Shown here one piece after another: positions 51,841 to 62,873 of a DNA stretch of 64,000 nucleotides. Source of the stretch: Heliocidaris erythrogramma (lineage: Eukaryota > Echinodermata > Echinoidea > Camarodonta > Echinometridae); NCBI GenBank assembly GCA_025617745.1, contig CM046870.1, forward strand, positions 11,776,330 to 11,840,329, in the 5' to 3' direction. Below the pieces are notes generated by a model. It was not told the origin of the DNA. It ran no database searches and worked only from the letters and a program-made list of their open reading frames with translations. Both the position numbers and the translations under genes were made by a program. The stretch's first letter is position 1; each line of letters starts with the position of its first letter.

Positions 51841-52672
51841 GTCGGCCCTCTGCTGTTTCTTCTTTACACTGGTCCTCTTGCAAAATTCATCACTAGCCAT
51901 CAGGGTGTAAACTCTGTCTCAACGAACGTAAATCAGAACTGATCCACTTTTCATCGCAATTCAGGAGCACGGCGCCTCTACCTGATTTCACAACTGAGGA
52001 GAGTGTACTACAGACTTCCGAATATGTTAGAGACCTCGGCAACACATTGGACAATCACCTTACTCTTCAAGAGCACATAAAAAACGTCTGCAAATCAGCG
52101 TCCTGGGGTATGTATAGAATTGGAAAGTTCGGGAGACTACTCGACAAAGCCTCAAGTGAAAGACTCGTGCCCGCTTCGTCTCCTCCCATTTGGACTATTG
52201 CAACTCCCTCTTTGCCGCCCTCCCTGTTTCTCATTTATCTCCACTCCAGCGTATTCAAAATTCAGCAGCTAGAATGATCACCTTATCTAGGAAACATGAC
52301 CATATATCCCCTATTCTTCACTCACTTCATTGGCTAACGGTCCATGACCGTATTACTTTTAAGATTCTACTTTCTACATACAAAATGTCGCATAATCTTG
52401 CCACCAAATACCTTAAAGACCTAATCTCCCTACGATTCTCCTCTCCTGTCAGACCCCTTCGTTCATCTTCCTCTATGCAATTAATTTACGGCCCATATAC
52501 GAAAACACGATATGGTGACCTTGCCTTTTCACCTATTGCCCCCACCCTCTCGAACAAACTCCCACCCCATATTCAAAATGCCCCATCCGTTATCATGTCC
52601 CTTTTTCGTGCCATATTGAAATTGTGTAGTACCAGGAAATTATTTGTGTAATTGTTATTATTAATTATTATT
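51841..52672 (+). pseudogene. LINE fragment disrupting the sulfotransferase exon
   Basis: It begins in RT motif B (GPLLFLLYTG) and continues with decayed frames to MDYCNSLFAALP, LQRIQNSAARMITLSRK, HSLHWLTVHDRITFKI and LSNKLPPHIQNAPS. Stop at 52651, then an (ATT)-type tail. It is a CR1-group 3' end in the same orientation as the host gene. Confidence 0.8.
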
Positions 52673-53460
52673 ATGCACATGCAAGTGTTGCACGAGTGAT
52701 TGACGCCAATCACGACCGATTGCATGGTCGTGCGAGTGGACGTGAGACCATGCGATCGATTGTGCAATTGAATGAGACCGGTGCGAGTGGTCGTGTGGGT
52801 GTTCGTGCGAGTGGCGTGGGGTATAAAAACCCCTCAACAATTGAAATGTAGTCAGTTTCAAGTTGAACTTCATAATAGTCAAGATACCAAAGAAGAAAGT
52901 TACAAAGAAGGGGAAGTTGTTAGAGGAGGGCCCTGCTGCAGAGGATCATCTCCATAGTCCCCCTATATATACCCCCAAGGAATAGACACATACAGTCTCA
53001 TACAGTCGTGCAATGTTGTAAGCCTCATGGTCTTAGCACAATCGCAACCCACTAGCAAGACTTGTCTCTGTAGGTCGCTAGCGCATGTGCGAGTGTTGCA
53101 CGACCTCCAGCCGACACAATGCGACAATCGAATCGTGCGAACTCTCGCATCAAGTCGTGCAACGTTGTGCAACACTCGTACGACACTCGCACGACTGGTC
53201 GTACGACCTAATGCGAGTTGATCGATCGCATCTGGTCGCGTCTGGATTTTGAGCATGCTCAAAGTTTAAATGCGACCAGTCACGGCGGCCTCGGGTTCGC
53301 GCGACCGCCTGCAACGACTGCGAGTGACCGCAAGACACCAAGTGATCGGTCGTGCAACACCCCGAAAAACTATTGCAGGCGGTCTCAAACTGGTCGCAGA
53401 CCAATTATTGTGAAAGTGGCTTTAGCAGTCGGGTAAAAATAAACCATTAAACCTTTTCAG
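52673..53460. mobile_element. Unclassified transposon piece with TATA box
   Basis: Rich in GTCGTGCGAGTG/GTTGCACGAC motifs on both strands, with many inverted pairs. GGGTATAAAAACCCC at 52809 looks like a promoter. About 60 bp later a basic frame, PKKKVTKKGKLLEEGPAAED, has ATA where an ATG would be expected. The end CTGCTAAAGCCACTTTCACA (reverse complement, near 53430) looks like a terminal repeat. It occupies the place where the missing sulfotransferase exons should be. Confidence 0.45.
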
Positions 53461-53544
53461 TTTGTGTCCCTATTTACCTTGGTGTCCCTGTGCACCACGT
53501 TTAACGGTACTCAATTTATATGCGTACTGTTTTCCTTTTAAAAG

Positions 53545-53728
53545 GACTCGAGGAAAGCCGTTGTTCAGATCGCCGAGTTCATGGGAAAATCTTTACCGGA
53601 TGACGTAATTGACCGTATTGATGATGCTTCCAGTTTCAAATTCATGAAGGAGAATAAGAGCACGAACCCTGACCTCACTTTTGCTAAGGCGATAGACCGC
53701 ACCGAGAACAAGACATTCATGAGGAAAG
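53545..53728 (+). CDS. Sulfotransferase penultimate exon
   Basis: Acceptor TTTTAAAAG|GAC and donor AAAG|GTAAGT, 184 nt. SRKAVVQIAEFMGKSLPDDV to NKTFMRKG. Open and well conserved. Confidence 0.8.
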
Positions 53729-54092
53729 GTAAGTAGTGTTCAGTCATGTGGTGCAGGTCTAGCTCCTTTAGTCCGAATCATCCCCCAATATTTTGGGTTA
53801 AAATAAGATGAGAATTATAATACATTAACTTAAAACTAATAATTATCCAAACTCATTATGTTTGATCTTGAAATAGAAGTAAGGAAATAAGAAATGCCAT
53901 AATTTCAATGCAAAAATATCGAAGAAAATTTGTTCGCTCGCATTGTTATTCTCAATTAAGGGGTTCCCTCCATTGGCGTAGATCCGAGCATTCCTTCATT
54001 TCATCAAAAACCATTTTGGGATGCTCTAAATTGCCAGTTTCGTTGACAGAATTTTGAAAAGGTCCCCCTCCCATACCCTCCCCCACTAGGTC

Positions 54093-54802
54093 GCTTCGCT
54101 CAGTGGCGTATCTAGGGGGGCAGGGGTAGGTGCCCCAGGCGGCAATTGGAGGGGCGCAAAAAACGCAAAGGAGAGAAAGAAAAAAAAGGCGGAAATTAAG
54201 AAATATGCTCCCCCATATCCGCTGGGTAAATGCACTAGAAATCTTGTTTTTGAAGGTTTGAAATGCGAAAATTTTCCAAAGCTCGGTCGCTTTGCTCCCT
54301 CGCATAATTATTTTCTTTCAGGATCTCGTAATTTCACGCCCTCAGTATAGAGTTCTTAAATAGCTGAAAGGGTTCAAAATTTGAAAAAATAAAGATGTAA
54401 TTGCTTTGCTCGCTTTATCATAATAAGTTTCATATGACCCCTGCTCATAGGGGGGCACAACCAAAGGGCACAAAGGGCTCATGCCCCCTATTCATCCCCT
54501 TTAAAAAGCGAGCCGAGCGAAAAAGCGGGGGAAGTGAGAAAGAAAAGCCTAAAAAGGCGCTACGAGCCGTTATCTTTAAATCAATATTTGCTAAAACGTC
54601 CAGGTATTCGCGCTTCGCGAATGGGGGAAGTAGTACATGTAACTTCCTGCACCCATGCCTGTAACATAGAGTGCAGTATATCGCCTCCAAATAATTGAAA
54701 AGCAGTCCGGGTGTTGAGCTAACTTTCCGCCTAAAAAAGGTGCCGAGCCGTTATCTTTCTCTCAAATTTGCTACAAAACGTCAGAGCTTTCACGCTTCGC
54801 GC

Positions 54803-54833
<31 letters not shown>

Positions 54834-56461
54834 CCCCCCCCCGGAGCACGCTTCGCATTCTGACAACCGCTCCACAAAAATGAAATACTGGCTACGCGGT
54901 TGGATCCTTTAAGTCTGCCCCCCCCCCCCCCGTATTGAAAAATCCTGGCTATACCAGTGCTCTTGCTAAATATTGCGCCCCCAATATAGGATAGTGTATA
55001 AAGCAGCATTTGCAACGGTTATTAGCTTTGAATGAAATCTCAATTTCAGGTAGCCTTGCTGAATTTCTCGACTCTTTCTTAGATTGTAGACGTGGGTGAA
55101 TAGAAGATCGTTATCAATCTGTAAAATTCGAGCTTCTTCACCGCTTAATTGCGGTGGTCAATTGAAAAATTTGCGTTTTTTAGGGTAAAAAAAATGAAAA
55201 ATTTGCCGCTCGGTCGCTTTGCTCCCTTGTTCGTACAATAACCTAGATAGGTTTGGGCACTCGGGGGGGGGGGGCGTACTTCATTGTTTGCCCTAGCGCC
55301 ATAATCCCTAGATATGCCACTGCCCTGATAGCAGAAAGTGGTAATAATTACGTGATATTTACGTCGTGGATTCGTCTTTTTTACGTCCTGTAATTACGTC
55401 AATAAGACGACAATTTGCACCAACGCAAGACGTCAAGAGGACGTCTTATTTTGACGTCATCTGTAAACTGTAAAACCTGAAGTGCTGTATATAGCACTTT
55501 TTGAGGGCATGCATAGGGACTGCACTCAGAGTGCTATTGAATGGACACAGCGTGCTATTTCAGCACTTTCACGGGAGCTGGACCGGCTCCTTAAACTGCT
55601 AAACATTCATTAAAAAAAAATGATTGGGCAAGCTTCGAACCAGGGTCCGCTGATCGAGAATTGCTGGCATTACTAACTCACATTGTACGATTTAGAGCAG
55701 ATCATATTGTTACATAGCGAATTTACGACACCACATAGTTCATGTTATCTGATAATCTAAAGATCAGTGAAAAATTAATTGTATTGTTGTTATCACTATT
55801 TTTATTTCATTTTAAATACGTAAATTACAGTTTTTCAATATTTTTAGCTACAGATCTGCTTTAAATTATATTTTGTACACGTTTTGTAGAGACATCATTT
55901 TGAATGATAGCTATGAATGGTAACAGCCAATCACACACTATAGCGCAATTTCGTCACTTCCCGCATAACATGGCGGCGCCCATGTCCGTGCCAGATCGTG
56001 GCAAGTCCATGTTTTAAGATTGAATTTACTCAAATATGGTACATCAGATTTGTGACATGTTTGGATCATTCAAACAAGTACAATTTTAGTTTGTAAACGC
56101 TTGATTACAATGTTTTGACCTTCATTCTCCTTTAGTGTACAAGACGTAGAGATGACGTCAAAATAAGACGTCCTCTTGACGTCTTGCGTTGGTGCCAGTT
56201 GTCGTCTTATTGACGTAATTACAGGACGTAAAAAAGACGAAAACCGCGACGTAAATATCACGTCATTTTTAACACTTTCTTCTATCAGAGAAGAGGAATG
56301 AAGACGTAGAGATGACGTCAAAATAAGACGTCCTCTTGACGTCTTGCGTTGGTGCAAGTTGTCGTCTTATTGACGTAATTACAGGACGTAAAAAAGACGA
56401 AAACCACGACGTAAATATCACGTCATTTTTTAACACTTTCTGCTATCAGGGTGGCTTCGCT
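54093..56461. mobile_element. hAT-like element with 8-bp target duplication
   Basis: The ends are CAGTGGCGTATCTAGGG at 54101 and CCCTAGATATGCCAC at 55306-55320. GCTTCGCT flanks at 54093-54100 and 56454-56461. The right duplication is displaced because another element (55323-56451) inserted two bases from the hAT end. Contains poly-G/C hairpins and 190-bp repeats. Confidence 0.8.
55323..56451. mobile_element. CCCTGATAGCAG inverted-repeat element, copy A
   Basis: Starts CCCTGATAGCAGAAAGTG and ends with its inverse. The flanking TG at 55321-55322 and 56452-56453 is a 2-bp duplication, shown by the empty site at 8440-8450. The right terminal segment of about 175 bp is duplicated in tandem. Inside, on the minus strand, a tRNA-like B box (55629-55640) is followed by T9; the A-box region has a deletion compared with copy B. 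Confidence 0.85.
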
Positions 56462-56836
56462 CCCTCGCCGGTCATCCCCCAATCATAAACACGGATCGAC
56501 ACCCCTGTGTGCATATACTTTACATAATACGCTAAACCTTTATGGATTGAACAACGTGATAATGAGACATAGAACCCCGCATAGAACAAATGAAAATTCA
56601 AGGTCCACTGTAACCCAGATGCAAGGTGATTTCTGTTGATGTGCAGGGATGCATACAACTTGTATTTTGTTATTCAAACATCTAAATCTGTTTCATAGAT
56701 TTAAAAAAAAATCTTAGAATGCTATCTAAACTGTTTACTTGAACTTAATTTGCGGAAATCAAAATGTGAAAATCAACAAACCTTGTTGGATTAATGTAAA
56801 TTTTATTTTCTCCTCTTTGGGCATCTTATCATCTAG

Positions 56837-56946
56837 GAATCGTTGGAGACTGGAAGAGTTACTTCTCAGAAGATCAGAACCGTCGATTTGATCAACTCTA
56901 CCAAGAAAAGATGGCAGGATCGGGACTCGAACTAAGATTCGAATAA
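56837..56946 (+). CDS. Sulfotransferase last exon
   Basis: Acceptor TCATCTAG|GA. IVGDWKSYFSEDQNRRFDQL to LELRFE then TAA. It completes the RKGxxGDWK PAPS-binding motif. A possible AATAAA lies about 200 bp downstream (about 57148). Confidence 0.8.
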
Positions 56947-57159
56947 TCCTTATTGCGAACATCGCTTTCATACCAATCGCTTTAACAGGTTAACTGGGGG
57001 AAGAACTCGAGTATCATTGCGGAGTGAAATCAAAATCTAACTATAGAATGGGGAAGAAATTGTATTGTAACACGGTGTATTTAGTAAGCAGTCAAGAGGC
57101 AATTATTGTAATATAAAAATGTTATCATTACATGTATTAAATCGAAAATAAATGAGTAA

Positions 57160-57500
57160 TTTACCCTACAATGTACAACAGATTGCATTTGTTTGTAGTT
57201 CTCCAATTAAAAGTTGCTCAATCATATATAGTGGAATGGCGAAAGAAGCGAGAAGTATATAGTGGGATGTTGAAAGAAGTGAGAGAGAGTGTGATACAGT
57301 GGGAAACAGTGGTGGGGAAATGAGTGAGAGATAGATGCATATAGTGGAAAATGAGAGAGAACAAAGAGAGAACAAAGAGAGAGAGAGAGAGAGAGAGAGA
57401 ATCAGTGGGAGAAACAGCCAGTGGGAAAATGAGAGAGAGAAAGGCTCATAGACAGTGGGAAAATGATATAGAGAGAGAGATACAGACAGTGGGGAAAATG
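57160..57500. repeat. Degenerate CAGTGGGAAAATGAGAGAG minisatellite
   Basis: Units of about 45-60 bp built from CAGTGGGAAAATGAGAGA and GA runs. Confidence 0.75.
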
Positions 57501-57704
57501 AGAGCGTGTGATGAAAAGTGATAAGATTTGTAGGGCTTCCACTGGCATGTTTAGGTTTCTGATGTGTTTTTTCCCCTGGTAGGTTAAGTAGTTATGCATT
57601 GAACAAAAATGTTAGAACATACATTGAAAATGTATATCTTATGGAACTCGTGCATCTTTTAAAATAATGTTATATGTGCATCTTCACTTATTAAATAAAT
57701 AACA

Positions 57705-57986
57705 ATATATTGCATTGGCGGATCCAAGGGGAGGGGGACACTTCCACCCCGCCCCCCCCCCCCCCCCCTTTGGAAGGAAAGTATGCATTTTGACCATAAA
57801 GGATCCGCCCTTTTAGAACGAAAACCTTTTTTTGTGTGTGTTCTTTTTGTACTAGTCAGATAATTATGGAGGGGAATTGGACCCCCCCCCCCGAACGAAT
57901 TTGGAGGTCTGGCGAATTTTTCGACAACCCCCCCCCCCCCCCCCCCCCATGAGCGACTAAATCCTGGTTCCGCCCCTGATATATTG
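57705..57986. mobile_element. hAT-like MITE with 8-bp target duplication
   Basis: The element is 57713-57978, from CATTGGCGGATCCA to TGGTTCCGCCCCTG, flanked by ATATATTG at 57705-57712 and 57979-57986. Internal poly-C tracts; non-coding. Confidence 0.85.
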
Positions 57987-58002
57987 ACAGGTGTATGTTA
58001 GA

Positions 58003-58140
58003 TCAGTGACGGCTTGGGGGGGGGGGGCACATCCGGCCCATCCCCTCCCCCGGAAGAAAAGTATGCATTAATTGTGTCCCCAGGGAAACTAAACCCCCAT
58101 ACCATCCCCTCCCCCCCCCCCCCCCCCCCCCCCCCACTCG
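58003..58140. repeat. Poly-G/C MITE fragment
   Basis: GGGGGCACATCCGGCCCATCC and GGAAGAAAAGTATGCATTA-type blocks shared with 29600-29690, ending in a long poly-C run. Confidence 0.45.
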
Positions 58141-59940
58141 ACATCGAAGCCGAAATAGAGCCGTTCCCGGAGTCCGATGTGATGTGACTGAAATTCAGGT
58201 GCTATAGTTGTACTTGTGGTTCTAGATTCAGGCGGGATGTGCATTAGCGCCGGCAGCGCGTTTACGTTTTACAACCAAGCCTAGGCAGATTTCGCATTTT
58301 TCATACTAATACGGTTTATTCCGTCAAGACTAATCTGCATGAATATTCATGAAAACGAATTATAGCGATATAATAAAACGAGCAAGAGCATCGAGCAGCT
58401 GTTGTGTGTGGCGCAATCGGATAATCCAGTCCTCTCTTGGTGAAAGAACCTCGGTAGAAGTTTATATTACGAAATTTTCTTTTGCTTATTTAAAAATAAG
58501 GTGACTGAGTAAGAAAATACAAGTCCGATACTTGTAGTCTGTTTCAAAGTCTTCAAAAAGGGGTTTCTGCCTAGGCTTGGTTGCAAAAAAGAAAGACGCG
58601 CGCCGGCAATGGTCTGCAACAATTGTTAAATGACAGTGGTTTTGGCCTTGGTTAGGCCCTCTACATTCAGCTGCAGCAGGGAGATACCAGCCCGTACGGC
58701 ATCCGCAGGTGCCTGCCCTGATGAGGGCACATGCTCCGGGTTGGTTCCAGTCTGTTGCGGCTGTCGATCCATTCGTGTAGACGAGTGGTAATACTAGGTA
58801 TAGCACACTAAAATCTGAACTACTTTGGGGGTGTGCAAAATTGGTCTCATTTCAAAGAGCGTGACAAAATATGAAATTTGGCAAAAATATCATCAAGATT
58901 GGATGAACGGTTCTCGAGATATGATTCTGGAAAGTTTCGGAAATAATCCCGAAAACCTGGCCACAAATGTGTTTTTTCAAACTTTTGCACACCCACAAAA
59001 TCCAAATTACTCACTTAAAACAACTGCAAATTACAGAATCAAGACAACTCTCATTGGTTTATCAAATTTTTATAACAGTAGGTATGTCACTGATCTCAGA
59101 TTTGTACAATAGATCCATGAAAATGCTGTTTTGTTCAAAATTTACACCCGCAACTTAGTAAATTGGCAAAAAATGACTAAGTCAGCTAATTAAATATGCG
59201 TAAAATGAATATCTCCACTTCTAAAAGTAGCACATGGCTGAAATTTGGTATGGTCATTAAGTCTCCCAAGTTGTATCCAAATATTTACTTTTAATGTGAT
59301 TATCTCATTAAATATGCAAATAAAACAGAGAATAGCGCATAAAATCCAAATATGCAAATTAGGTGGATGTTGACGATATTTTTCGGTAAATGCATGTAAT
59401 TGATGGTACATGTTCATACAATTGTTACATGTACAGTATGTAGTTCATGACTCATGAATTTCTTGAGCACACTGTAGCTTTCTCAGAGCCTGATAATAAT
59501 AAATGATGATTACTGATTTTGAAAAAATTGACGTTACAAATTGGCAACTGGCTTAAAAGTTACATGATATATAGAAGCTCAACATCCCACTCCCTTTTTA
59601 GGGGATAGCAGAAAGGCTGTTTATAAGGAGGAGTTTCATCAAGTGTTTCACTCATTGTATAAAAAAAATGGATTAGATAACAAGAAACTACAGACTTTCA
59701 GCTACAAGAGCATAATTATGTTCAAAATTAAAAATTACCGATTTTTAGCGGAGCCAAGCACAGTTTCTTGAAATCAATTCTAGCTATCATAACTCTTCTT
59801 CTGAAGAAGCTATTGAAATTTCTGAACTGCCAACAGGTCAGGGGTCATTTTAGCTATCTTATATGATAATATCAGTCTATTGTGATGAATGAAACACTTG
59901 AGGCTATTCCATTTTCTACAAGGGGTTTTTTCAAAGTGAT
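58141..59940. other. No gene firmly recognised
   Basis: A minus-strand frame at 58486-58806 (106 codons) has a Cys-containing middle (ACALIRAGTCGCRTGWYLPA) after a hydrophobic start, but no splice support or family match. The rest is AT-rich with short motif-less frames. Confidence 0.3.
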
Positions 59941-59943
59941 GCA

Positions 59944-60830
59944 GTGTCAAAATCAGTGTTTACGTTGCGTGTGCTGCACTGTGCGGCAGGCATAGGAAGC
60001 ATGGAATGGACAGCAACCCAGGTGGAAGGTGTGACTATAATTAACGTCTACAAGCGACCCCCAACCAGACTACGAGAAGACTCCATCCCATCATTTGATC
60101 AACCCTGCATGTACGCTGGAGATTTCAATTGCCAGAGCACGACATGGGGTTACCGCACGACTACCCAAGATGGTTCTGCTCTCGAAGACTGGGCATCAGC
60201 CTCTGGTGTCTACCTTCTGTATGACTCAAAGAGCCCGACAGCTCCCACTCTGGCCGATGGAACACAACATCCAACCCTGACCTGGCCTTTGTCAGCCCGA
60301 ATGGCCCGTCCCCACACCGTTCGGTTTTGGACCCTTTCCCCAAGTCACAGCATAGACCATCATTGATCACCCGACTAATCCTGTTGAACCAATCTCTTCC
60401 AGACCTGTAAAATGGTGGAACTTCAGAAAGGCCAACTGGAATCAGTTTAGAGAACTGGTTGAGTCTGGGACAGACTCCGTCCCTCTCCCTACTTCCGGAA
60501 ATCTGGATAAAGCCTACTCGGTCTTCTGCAAACTCCTGATCGACTCTGCCAAGCGTGCTGTCCCTCGTGGACTTCATCGCTGCTACATACCGGAATGGGA
60601 AGAGTGTGATAAATGTTACGATGCATTTATACACTCTGACAGTAATGAAGAGAGGGCCACCTTGGCCACAGAGCTGACAACCTGCCTAATTCATAAGCGA
60701 AGGGAACGCTGGGAAGAAACGGTCCAAAGTATTGATTTCACCCCTTCTAGCAGGTTGGCTTGGATGAACCTTAACCGTCTCACTGGCCGCAGCGTCCGGG
60801 CGTCCTTTGTCAGGTGCAATGTAAAGGTGT
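59944..60830 (+). pseudogene. LINE endonuclease fragment
   Basis: VTIINVYKRPPTRLREDSIP, CMYAGDFNCQSTTWGYR and LEDWASASGVYLLYD are the YxPP and GDFN motifs of an APE-type LINE endonuclease. A frameshift near 60280 separates the next part (NPDLAFVS). Another frame gives the post-endonuclease linker (VKWWNFRKANWNQFRELV to SSRLAWMNLNRLTGRS) and then a stop. No reverse transcriptase follows. The WNQF and AWMNLNRLTGR motifs suggest a family different from the other LINEs here. Confidence 0.75.
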
Positions 60831-62150
60831 AAATCTCCGTCCTAGAATCCCACGTACGCTGCTGAACGAAAACTCCCTAATGTAGTGACAACGTCCGGAG
60901 AACCCTACCTTTTAAATAGAGGTAATTTTCGGCTCGAACACCGGAAGCTGACAAGACGCATGCGCAATAGACCAGACAGAAAATGACTCATCGCGGCAGA
61001 TGGCAGAACACGTGCATGAATCAAAACACGGTCTTGTTTACATATTATGTTGCCTGTTTGGATAAAATCTGAGCTGTCTGGACTTACATGCTAACAGGTG
61101 ACTATGTAATATGGTGTAAAAATGAAGCCCATGGGGGGGGGGGGGGGGGGGGGAGGAAGCACTTCAAAATCATCATGTGCTTCACAAAAGTAAACACATG
61201 CAAGTGACCAGAAATGCCAGACTCGTTTCCCCCATTGACTCAGTGTTAGACTAAAGCGTATGGCCACACGCTTTCGTAAATGGGAGTATTCAGTCACAGA
61301 TATCTTAATAATAGCATTATATATTTGAAAACCTTTCTATGCCTGGCTATTTATTATCCTTCTGAACATCATTTACAAGACAGATATCAAAATTCAACAA
61401 TATATTAAACCAAGCCTCCACAAAGCTACCGAATCCCTTTAAGTATAAAACCTAAGCATTGCAGATACATAATTTCAGTACAGGTACAATATAGATCGCA
61501 TTTCCCGCGTTTGGCTAGAATCTCGCACGCGACCGGTGTGGTGGCAGATCGTGTTACGCGGCAGATCGTGTAACGTTACCAAGTCCGCCGGGCGGATTAT
61601 GTGACGGTACACAATCTGCAGGGCGGATTTGGTACTCTGCTCCGCGAAAGGGCTGGCGGATTTGGTATCATTTGGCGAATATCGTTCCCTTTGAAAGTAT
61701 CGTTGGATAGTCTCATGTAATCAGACCCTAAAAATGTTGATAGTCTCATACAATCAGACCATACATAATTAGATGATAATAATAAGAATTCAGGGCAAGT
61801 GTAATTATTTTTATGAAACAATAAGCCAAATAGAGTCCAATGTGACCAGCGCTTCTACAAGCTTTGCTTTTATGCTGGTCTCTGTTTTCATTCTCGTTTT
61901 CATAAAATTAACCTAATGTAGTCTTCATTGCTGTTACTTTTTTTCTTACAACTCAAATTCTAATGCACTTTATTTTGCTTGTAATGATCTGCACTAAGTT
62001 GTGTTGTGAATTATTTTGTATACTGTTAACTGCACAATACACGTACATGTACTTTGAAAAATGAAAATGTAATGAAATAAAATCTAATTCTGAAATCTGA
62101 AATGTAAAGGTACAGAAAACCATGAAAAGGAATCAGATCTAAGGATTCTA
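60831..62150. other. No gene recognised
   Basis: Mixed DNA with a poly-G tract (61134-61153). GGCAGATCGTGTxACG occurs twice near 61545-61575. 62030-62100 (AATGAAATAAAATCTAATTC, TCTGAAATCTGAAAT) resembles a LINE 3' tail, but no coding part precedes it. Confidence 0.35.
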
Positions 62151-62642
62151 GGACAAAACTACCCCCAGGACACATTACCCCCACCCCCATAAAACGATCA
62201 TTTCCCCAACTACAACCCTGATAGCAGAAAGTGTTAAAAAATGACGTGATATTTACGTCGTGGTTTTTGTCTTTTTTACGTCCTGTAATTACGTCAAAAA
62301 GACGACAACTTGCACCAACGCAAGACGTCAAGAGGACGTCTTATTTTGACGTCATCTCTACGTCTTCATTCCTCTTCCCTGATAGCAGAAAGTGTTAAAA
62401 ATGACGTGATATTTACGTCGCGGTTTTCGTCTTTTTTACGTCCTGTAATTACGTCAATAAGACGACAACTTGCACCAACGCAAGACGTCAAGAGGACGTC
62501 TTATTTTGACGTCATCTCTACGTCTTGTACACTGTAAAAACTAAAGTGCTACTTTTAGGGGCATGTATAGTGACTGCACCTGAAATGCTGTTTATAGCAC
62601 TTGTAGTGTGCTTATTTACCAGCAAAAAAAAATGTGACCGTG

Positions 62643-62702
62643 GCGAGCCTCGAACCAGGTTCCGCTGATTGAGAGGCGCTGACGTTACCGATGGACTAAC
62701 GA
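62643..62702 (-). ncRNA. tRNA-like pol III unit, left arm of element B
   Basis: Minus strand: A-box-like TTAGTCCATCGGTAACG, B box GGTTCGAGGCTC (62645-62656), then T9 (62624-62632) about 12 nt on. The stems pair poorly, so it is not a functional tRNA; a SINE-like or regulatory pol III transcript is possible. Confidence 0.5.
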
Positions 62703-62810
62703 ATACTTCTTGCAATCCAGTTTAGTCATGGGAGTCAAGTAGATAACATGAACTATGTGGTGTCGTAAATTCACTATGTAACAATATGATCTGCTCTAAA
62801 TCGTACAATG

Positions 62811-62873
62811 TGAGTTAGTCTAGCGGTAATGCCAGCAATTCTCGATCAGCGGACCCTGGTTCGAAGCTCGCCC
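62811..62873 (+). ncRNA. tRNA-like pol III unit, right arm of element B
   Basis: Plus strand: A-box-like TTAGTCTAGCGGTAATGCC, B box GGTTCGAAGCT (62859-62869), followed by T8 (62880-62887). The T stem is imperfect (two mismatches), so a true tRNA is unlikely. Confidence 0.5.

Larger units (their letters stand above)
53770..56510. mobile_element. Composite nested transposon, copy 2
   Basis: Reverse-complement relative of 8393-9342. It contains a hAT-like element and, inside that, tandem 190-bp units and a separate inverted-repeat transposon. It lies in the last intron of the sulfotransferase gene. No transposase found. Confidence 0.65.
49083..56946 (+). pseudogene. Cytosolic sulfotransferase (SULT-like), interrupted
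   Basis: SULT enzymes transfer sulfate from PAPS to hydroxyl or amine acceptors in the cytosol. Recognised parts: exon 49083-49245 (ending FILSYPKTG, 5'-phosphosulfate loop), 49709-49845 (TTWAQQIM), 51658-51840 (LKTHVIPRW with the catalytic His; VVYVARNPKDTAV), 53545-53728 (RKAVVQIAEFMGKSLPDDVI to FMRKG) and 56837-56946 (IVGDWKSYF, stop). Exon phases all agree. The usual SYYHF...GSW...YEDM segment (about 70-80 residues) is not found; a LINE fragment begins directly after the GTT of RNPKDTAV. The PAPS-binding Ser after RNPKD is therefore lost. Remaining exons have no frameshift, so the damage is recent, haplotype-specific or an assembly effect. Confidence 0.75.

Noticed and set aside
51841-51942. 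Real extension of the sulfotransferase exon
   Set aside because: The in-frame residues GPLLFLLYTG are reverse-transcriptase motif B, not sulfotransferase.
58486-58806. Cys-containing 106-codon minus-strand frame with hydrophobic start
   Set aside because: No family match, no supporting exons, and the cysteine spacing does not fit a domain I can name; left as a note in the region entry.
62811-62873. Canonical tRNA gene
   Set aside because: A and B boxes are present but the T stem has mismatches and the acceptor stem does not pair; called tRNA-like only.
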